Source: Magnetococcales bacterium
GTDB lineage: Bacteria; Pseudomonadota; Magnetococcia; Magnetococcales; JADFXB01
DNA length: 36,891 bases
Direction of reading: 5' to 3'
Assembly (NCBI GenBank): GCA_015233935.1
Contig: JADFXB010000027.1
Location: 1 to 36,891, forward strand
Positions 32,195-36,891 of this stretch are shown here, one piece after another. The notes under the pieces were generated by a model. That model ran no database searches and was not told the DNA's origin. It saw only the letters and a list, made by a program, of their open reading frames with translations. The position numbers and the translations under genes were made by a program. How positions within the stretch are numbered: position 1 is the stretch's first letter; every line of letters begins with the position of its first letter.

Positions 32195-32830
32195 TCAGGG
32201 TTGCCAGGAAAGAAAGTTTTCCAACAGCTTTAGGCCCAGCCGTTGGCTTTTTTCCGGGTGGAACTGGGTGGCAAAAATGTTGTCCTTGCAGGCAGCCGCC
32301 ACAAAGGGGATGCCATATTCACTGATGGCCGCCACCGTGGAATTTTCTTCCGGCTGGCAGTGGAAGGAGTGGACAAAATAAAAATGGCTCTCATCCGGGA
32401 TGCCCTGCCACAAGGGGTGGGGCTGTTGCTGCCGCACCTTGTTCCAGCCCATGTGGGGAACCTTGAGGTGGCGTTTATCGTCCGCTGGATCCACCATGGT
32501 GGTGGCAAAGGGGATCACTTGGCCCGGAATATGGTTGAGACCAGGGTGACAACCAAACTCATGGCTGGTGGTATACAGCAACTGCATGCCCACGCAGATG
32601 CCCAGAAAGGGTTTGCCAGCGCGAATATGATGTTCCACCGGTTCCAGCAGGTTGGCCGCTTCTAAATTCCGTCGGCAATCGGCAAAGGCTCCCACACCGG
32701 GCAAGATCATGTAATTCGCCTGCATGGCCTCTTCCGGGCGTTGGGTGATTTTCACATCACCCCCCATTTTTTCCACCGCTTTGGCCACCGAACGCAGGTT
32801 GCCAGAGCCATAATCGAGCAGGGCAATCAT
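32195..32830 (-). CDS. hisH: Imidazole glycerol phosphate synthase glutaminase subunit HisH
   Basis: This 211-residue class I glutamine amidotransferase provides ammonia to HisF. The nucleophile elbow [12 protein letters not shown] holds C79, and the catalytic His and Glu are in TQFHPEKSQ (about H191 and E193). The N-terminus [15 protein letters not shown] is typical. ATG 32830 overlaps the hisB stop by one base (TAATG). The frame stays open upstream to 33013 inside hisB, but ATG 32830 gives the family start. Confidence 0.98.
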   Translation of the reverse strand: MIALLDYGSGNLRSVAKAVEKMGGDVKITQRPEEAMQANYMILPGVGAFADCRRNLEAANLLEPVEHHIRAGKPFLGICVGMQLLYTTSHEFGCHPGLNHIPGQVIPFATTMVDPADDKRHLKVPHMGWNKVRQQQPHPLWQGIPDESHFYFVHSFHCQPEENSTVAAISEYGIPFVAAACKDNIFATQFHPEKSQRLGLKLLENFLSWQP

Positions 32831-33426
32831 TAGGAGAGGGTTCCCTTGGTGCTGGGGATGAGATCGGCCAGTCGGCCATCGATGGAGCAGGCCTGGCGCA
32901 GGGCGCGACCTAAAGCCTTGAAGCTGGCTTCCGCCATGTGATGGCTGTTGATGCCATGCAGGCAGCTCACATGCAACGTGGAGGCACTGTTGTTGGCAAA
33001 GGCCACATACCACTCCCGAAAGAGTTCGGTATCAAAGCTGCCCACTTTTTCGGTAGGAAATTTCATATCCCAATGCAGGTGGGCACGGTTGGATAAGTCA
33101 ACCACCACCCGTACCAGGGTTTCATCCAGGGGCACATGGGCGGTGCCAAAGCGGACGATGCCCCGCCGTTCCCCCAGGGCCTGACGAAAGGCTTGCCCTA
33201 CCACGATACCGATATCTTCCACCGTGTGGTGGTCGTCGATACGGTTGTCACCCCGTGCCAGTACCGACAAGTCAAAGAGGCCGTGACGGCTTAACTGTTC
33301 CAGCATGTGGTCGAGAAAGCCCACTCCCGTTTCCATGCGCCCGTCGCCGGTGCCGTCCAGGTTGAGGGTGACTTGGATTTCTGTCTCCAGGGTGACCCGG
33401 TGAATGGTGGCGGTGCGCTTGTTCAT
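32830..33426 (-). CDS. hisB: Imidazoleglycerol-phosphate dehydratase HisB
   Basis: This 198-residue monofunctional dehydratase lacks the HisB phosphatase domain. Mn-binding motifs DHML and DDHHTVED (about 66-73), and HMAEASFKALGRALRQAC near the end are present. It forms imidazole acetol phosphate. ATG 33426 overlaps the hisD stop by four bases (ATGA), so translation is coupled. Confidence 0.98.
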   Translation of the reverse strand: MNKRTATIHRVTLETEIQVTLNLDGTGDGRMETGVGFLDHMLEQLSRHGLFDLSVLARGDNRIDDHHTVEDIGIVVGQAFRQALGERRGIVRFGTAHVPLDETLVRVVVDLSNRAHLHWDMKFPTEKVGSFDTELFREWYVAFANNSASTLHVSCLHGINSHHMAEASFKALGRALRQACSIDGRLADLIPSTKGTLS

Positions 33427-34736
33427 GAACCATCCTCCAAACGCAGATCGATGCTCAGTTTATGGGCGGTGAGTCCTTCACAGGCAGCCAGTCGGGAGGC
33501 GGCAGGCCCGATGGTGGCAAAGGCCCCCTGGGTGCAGCGAATCAGACTGGAGCGTTTGATAAAATCATAGACCCCCAGCGGGCTGGAAAAACGGGCGGTG
33601 CCGGAGGTGGGCAGCACATGGTTGGGACCGGCCACGTAATCCCCAATGGGTTCCGGGGTGTAACGTCCCATGAAGATGGCCCCGGCATTTTCCACCAGGG
33701 GCAACAGCTCTTCCGGATTTTCCACTGCCAATTCCAAATGTTCTGGGGCCACCTGGGCTGACAGGCGGCAGGCCTCCTGCAAGTCGCGGGTGATGATGAT
33801 GGCACCCCGATTGTTCCAGGAGGTTTGGCAGATATCCCGCCGTTCCAGGGTTTCCAGCAATTTTTCCACCTCCAGGGCGACGGCGTCGGCAAAGGCGGCG
33901 TCGTTGGTGAGGAGGATGGATTGGGCGGCCCGGTCGTGTTCCGCCTGGGAAAGAAGATCAGCGGCGGTCCAGCGGGGAGAGTTGTGACCATCGGCGATGA
34001 TCAAAATTTCCGAAGGACCGGCGATCATGTCGATGCCCACCTGGCCGAAAACCTGCCGTTTGGCCATGGCCACGTAGATGTTACCGGGACCCACAATTTT
34101 TTCCACCGCCGGGATGGTGGCGGTTCCATAGGCCAGGGCGGCCACGGCCTGGGCACCCCCCACCTTGAAGATGCCATCCACCCCTGCCAGTTTGGCCGCA
34201 GCCAGGACCAGGGGGTTGACCACTCCATCGGGGGTGGGCACCACCATGAACATTTCCTGCACCCCCGCCACTTTGGCAGGGATGGCATTCATCAAGACCG
34301 AGGAGGGATAGGCTGCCAGCCCGCCAGGGACGTAGAGACCCACCCGCTTCAAGGGAAGCAGGCGTTGACCCAACCAGGCCCCTTTGTCATCGGTAAAGGC
34401 TTGCACCCCCATGGGGGGCATTTGCCATTGGTGAAACTCACGTATGCGATCGGCGGCCAGTTCCAGTGCGGCCAAATCCCCAGAGGGAATGCTGCTCCAG
34501 GCGGCATTGATCTCCTGTTGGGAGAAGGCCAGGGTTTCCGGGGTGAGTGCCACCCGGTCGAAGCGGTGGGTGTACTCCAGGACCGCAGCATCCCCTTCCT
34601 GGCGTACCCGTTTGATGATCTGGGCAACGGTGGCCTCGATGGCGGAGAGATCACCCTCTTCCCAGTGGATCAATCGTTGAAACTGTTCTTCAAAGTCCGC
34701 CTGTTGGCTGTTCAGACGGCGTGGTGTGACTGCCAT
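33423..34736 (-). CDS. hisD: Histidinol dehydrogenase HisD
   Basis: This 437-residue enzyme makes the last two NAD-dependent oxidations of histidine synthesis. Landmarks are VGLYVPGGLAAYPSSVLMNAIPA, GGAQAVAALAYGT, EKIVGPGN, IDMIAGPSEILIIAD, SQAEHD and GPNHVLPTSGTARFSSPLGV. ATG 34736 with AGAGGA upstream gives the usual start; the frame extends to 34778 without an RBS. It lies 38 nt after murA. hisG and hisC, normally partners of hisD, are not in the window. Confidence 0.97.
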   Translation of the reverse strand: MAVTPRRLNSQQADFEEQFQRLIHWEEGDLSAIEATVAQIIKRVRQEGDAAVLEYTHRFDRVALTPETLAFSQQEINAAWSSIPSGDLAALELAADRIREFHQWQMPPMGVQAFTDDKGAWLGQRLLPLKRVGLYVPGGLAAYPSSVLMNAIPAKVAGVQEMFMVVPTPDGVVNPLVLAAAKLAGVDGIFKVGGAQAVAALAYGTATIPAVEKIVGPGNIYVAMAKRQVFGQVGIDMIAGPSEILIIADGHNSPRWTAADLLSQAEHDRAAQSILLTNDAAFADAVALEVEKLLETLERRDICQTSWNNRGAIIITRDLQEACRLSAQVAPEHLELAVENPEELLPLVENAGAIFMGRYTPEPIGDYVAGPNHVLPTSGTARFSSPLGVYDFIKRSSLIRCTQGAFATIGPAASRLAACEGLTAHKLSIDLRLEDGS

Positions 34737-34774
34737 GGCACATCCTCTTGCCCAAAAAAAGGTTGGATTACGAC

Positions 34775-36031
34775 TCAACCATGAATCCGCTGTATATTGG
34801 CTCCCACAGCTTTTAATTTTTCTTCAATGCGTTCATATCCCCGGTCGATATGGTAGACCCGGTTGATCTCTGTTTCCCCTTCGGCGGCCAGACCGGCCAG
34901 CACCAGGCAGGCGGAGGCCCGCAGATCGGTGGCCATGACGGGGGCACCCCGCAGCGTACCCATGCCCCGTACCATGGCGGTGTTGCCATTGACGGTGATG
35001 TCCGCACCCAATCGTTGCAGTTCGCTCACATGCATAAAGCGATTTTCAAAGATGGTTTCGGTGACCATGGCCGCCCCGTGGGCAACACAGTTCATGGCCA
35101 GATATTGGGCCTGCAAGTCGGTGGGGAAGCCGGGGTGGGGGAGGGTTTTGATATCCACTGCCCGCAAATGTTCAGGCCCGATCACCCGCACCCAATCCGC
35201 ACCCTCTTCCACGATGGCACCGGCCTGGCGCAATTTTTGGGTGGCGGCGTCCAGCATGCGGGGATCGGTACCGGTCATGGTGAGGTCGCCTCCGGTCATG
35301 GCGGCGGCCACCATGAAGGTGCCGGTTTCGATCCGGTCGGGCAGAATATTGTGGCTGCCCCCGTGCAGGGCTTCCACCCCGTCGATGAGGATGGTGCTGG
35401 TGCCTGCCCCCTGAATTTTGGCCCCCAGGCTGATGAGGCAGTTGGCCAGATCGGTAACTTCCGGCTCACAAGCACAATTTTCCAAGATGGTACGACCCTC
35501 TGCCAGGGTAGCGGCCATCATTAAATTTTCGGTACCGGTGACGGTGACCAGGTCAAACACAATATTGGCCCCTTTCAAACGGGAGGCTTTGGCACTGACA
35601 TAACCGCCTGATAAATCGATCTCTGCCCCCATGGCCTCCAACCCCCGCAGGTGGAGATTGATGGGGCGGGAGCCGATGGCGCAGCCGCCGGGCAGGGAAA
35701 TTTGGGCCTGACCATGACGTGCCACCAGGGGTCCCATGACCAGCACCGAGGCGCGCATGGTGCGTACCAGATTATAGGGGGCCAGGGTATTGTTCACCGA
35801 CGAACAATCCACCTCCACCCCCAAACGTTCGTTGACGGTGAGGGTGGCTCCGTGTTGGCCCAACAGCTCCATCATGGTGGTCACATCCCGCAGGTGGGGA
35901 ATGTTGCCCAGATGGACCTTGTGATCGGTGAGCAGGGTGGCGGCCAGAATGGGCAGCACGGCATTTTTCGCGCCGCTGATGGGAATGGTGCCGTTAAGGG
36001 ATTTACCACCCCGTATGAGAATTTTATCCAT
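34775..36031 (-). CDS. murA: UDP-N-acetylglucosamine 1-carboxyvinyltransferase MurA
   Basis: This 418-residue enzyme starts peptidoglycan precursor synthesis in the cytosol. It has [15 protein letters not shown] (K22), the catalytic cysteine C117 in [16 protein letters not shown] (the form sensitive to fosfomycin in the family), and the RAS-rich domain near the end ([15 protein letters not shown]). ATG 36031 overlaps the yciI stop by one base (TGATG). Placement directly upstream of the his genes is a known arrangement in several Proteobacteria. Confidence 0.97.
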   Translation of the reverse strand: MDKILIRGGKSLNGTIPISGAKNAVLPILAATLLTDHKVHLGNIPHLRDVTTMMELLGQHGATLTVNERLGVEVDCSSVNNTLAPYNLVRTMRASVLVMGPLVARHGQAQISLPGGCAIGSRPINLHLRGLEAMGAEIDLSGGYVSAKASRLKGANIVFDLVTVTGTENLMMAATLAEGRTILENCACEPEVTDLANCLISLGAKIQGAGTSTILIDGVEALHGGSHNILPDRIETGTFMVAAAMTGGDLTMTGTDPRMLDAATQKLRQAGAIVEEGADWVRVIGPEHLRAVDIKTLPHPGFPTDLQAQYLAMNCVAHGAAMVTETIFENRFMHVSELQRLGADITVNGNTAMVRGMGTLRGAPVMATDLRASACLVLAGLAAEGETEINRVYHIDRGYERIEEKLKAVGANIQRIHG

Positions 36032-36327
36032 CAAAAGACCCGCTTGAAGGGTTTGACCACGACCTGGGCGTAGACGCCATTTGCGGTATAAGGATCCTGG
36101 GCGGCCCATTCCTGGGCAGCTTGCAGGGAGTCGAATTCGGCCAGAATCAGGCTGCCGGTAAAGCCAGCCGCACCGGGATTTTCATCGGCGATGGCGGGAA
36201 ACGGTCCGGCGAGAACCAGTCTGCCTTCTGCTTGCAGGGCTTGCAAACGTTCCAGGTGGCGGGGACGTACCGCCAGCCGCTTTTCCAAACTGTTTTCCAC
36301 ATCCTGGGCAATTATGGCGAAGATCAT
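36031..36327 (-). CDS. YciI family protein
   Basis: This 98-residue protein has the YciI/ferredoxin-like fold pattern: [16 protein letters not shown] (D9), [24 protein letters not shown] (H24), [16 protein letters not shown] and a closing [10 protein letters not shown]. The conserved His-Asp pair suggests an enzyme, but the substrate is unknown for the family. Start 36327 is preceded by TGGAG 7 nt upstream. It is the first gene of the yciI-murA-his transcription unit. Confidence 0.9.
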   Translation of the reverse strand: MIFAIIAQDVENSLEKRLAVRPRHLERLQALQAEGRLVLAGPFPAIADENPGAAGFTGSLILAEFDSLQAAQEWAAQDPYTANGVYAQVVVKPFKRVF

Positions 36328-36435
36328 GAGGTAACTCCAGTGACAACACAGAAATTTTCTCCCATTATGACATATCCAACCCGCCTGTTCCAGGTTGAGT
36401 AAAAATTAGGAAAAGGGATGAAGGGGGAGATGGTG
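36328..36435. promoter_or_regulatory. Divergent promoter region for the yciI-murA-his operon and the toxin-antitoxin pair
   Basis: This 108-bp gap must hold the promoter of the minus-strand yciI-his operon and of the plus-strand HEPN gene. A minus-strand CATAAT (36364-36369) is a -10 candidate, with only a weak -35 17 nt upstream. AAAAATTAGGAAAAGGG precedes the plus-strand gene. No attenuator leader with His codons was seen. Confidence 0.35.
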
Positions 36436-36870
36436 ATGCAAAAGCGTTGGCAGCTCAGGTTTGAAAATTTTCTCAAGGCATTGCAGACCCTGGATGAGGC
36501 GATGGAGCTGGTACGCCAGCGGGAACTGTCCAATCTGGAGCAGCAAGGTTTGGTGCAAGGGTTTGAATTTACCCATGAGTTGGCATGGAATGTTCTCAAA
36601 GATTATTTGGAGCATCAAGGTATTGTCGGACTGATAGGGTCGCGGGATGCCACCCGTAGTGCATTTAAAAATGGTTTGATCCAACAGGGGGAGGTGTGGA
36701 TGCAGATGATTGCAGACCGCAATTTAACCTCCCATACCTATGACAAAATCAAGGCGCAAGCCATGGTCTCGACGATCATCCAAAGCTATCATCCTGCCTT
36801 CAAAAATATGGCGGACCGTTTTTCTCAGCTTTATTCCCAGTCAGAGGATGAAGAATGCCCTACGGACTGA
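36436..36870 (+). CDS. HEPN-type nucleotidyltransferase-substrate-binding protein (HepT-like toxin)
   Basis: This 144-residue protein is helical and matches the NTase_sub_bind/HI0074 family: RWQLRFENFLKALQTLDEAM, EFTHELAWNVLKDYL, SRDATRSAFKNGLI and a HEPN Rx4H motif R95-NLTS-H100 followed by TYD. HEPN proteins with this motif are often ribonuclease toxins paired with an MNT nucleotidyltransferase antitoxin that AMPylates them. The start at 36436 has GGGGGAG six nt upstream; an in-frame ATG at 36418 also has an AGG-rich site and would add six residues. The partner follows with a 16-nt overlap. Confidence 0.85.
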   Translation: MQKRWQLRFENFLKALQTLDEAMELVRQRELSNLEQQGLVQGFEFTHELAWNVLKDYLEHQGIVGLIGSRDATRSAFKNGLIQQGEVWMQMIADRNLTSHTYDKIKAQAMVSTIIQSYHPAFKNMADRFSQLYSQSEDEECPTD

Positions 36871-36891
36871 ATGACTATGTTATTGAAAAGA
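36855..36891 (+). CDS. MNT-type nucleotidyltransferase, 5' end only (cut by window edge)
   Basis: Only the first 12 residues (MPYGLNDYVIEK) are visible. They match the start of small MNT/HI0073-type nucleotidyltransferases (xYGL followed by a helix). Translation starts 16 nt inside the HEPN gene's end, a typical coupling for these pairs. The catalytic GSRARG loop lies outside the window, so the call rests on the partner and the overlap. Confidence 0.6.
   Translation, partial: MPYGLNDYVIEK

Overview
Gene content points to a Gram-negative member of the Pseudomonadota: outer-membrane and periplasmic proteins, a ubiE-ubiJ-ubiB ubiquinone locus, c-di-GMP signalling, and a his operon preceded by murA. 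Lineage is inferred from gene content only; a magnetotactic or Magnetococcia-like relative would fit, but no diagnostic gene is present. The base composition is moderately GC-rich, except for an AT-rich stretch inside one defence-like gene pair (about 27.6-28.8 kb) and an AT-rich gap at 22.2-22.5 kb. No tRNA, rRNA, IS element or CRISPR array was seen.

Layout. (1) 1-187: edge fragment of a PrlF-type antitoxin with an inverted-repeat operator candidate upstream. (2) 0.4-11.6 kb, all minus strand: an envelope gene cluster. In transcription order it encodes a Slam/DUF560-like outer-membrane translocon (TPR plus beta-barrel), a FecR-TPR-CsgG-like protein, a 917-residue exported protein with two related barrel-like modules, then (after a terminator) a trypsin-like protease with TPRs and a membrane Ser/Thr kinase with a PEGA domain, then a thioredoxin-like/TPR/CsgG/FlgT-C fusion and a small CsgG-like protein. 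This reads as a possible type XI-like secretion locus with its own cargo and accessory proteins. (3) 11.8-18.5 kb, minus: gamma-carbonic anhydrase, SPOR lipoprotein, MutS, and a REC-PAS-PAS-degenerate GGDEF-EAL regulator. (4) 19.0-26.1 kb, plus: ubiE (with an apparent one-base frameshift), ubiJ, ubiB, a HAMP-GAF-GGDEF diguanylate cyclase, and a divergent heme-copper-oxidase-like membrane protein fused to TPRs. (5) 36.3-26.1 kb, minus: yciI, murA, hisD, hisB, hisH, hisA, hisF, then two tandem ATPase/TOPRIM gene pairs, then hisI and hisE, the last carrying a C-terminal PilZ domain. (6) right edge, plus: a HEPN/nucleotidyltransferase (HepT/MNT-type) toxin-antitoxin pair, cut by the window end.

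The two most unusual systems are in region 5. Four genes forming two paralogous OLD/PARIS-like ATPase plus DUF3226 TOPRIM pairs are spliced into the histidine operon between hisF and hisI. Their stop and start codons overlap with each other and with hisI, so they should be translationally coupled to a housekeeping pathway. The terminal gene hisE is fused in frame to a PilZ domain with intact c-di-GMP-binding motifs, in a window that also encodes one likely diguanylate cyclase and one likely c-di-GMP phosphodiesterase. A third candidate is the Slam-like translocon with its adjacent barrel-repeat cargo.
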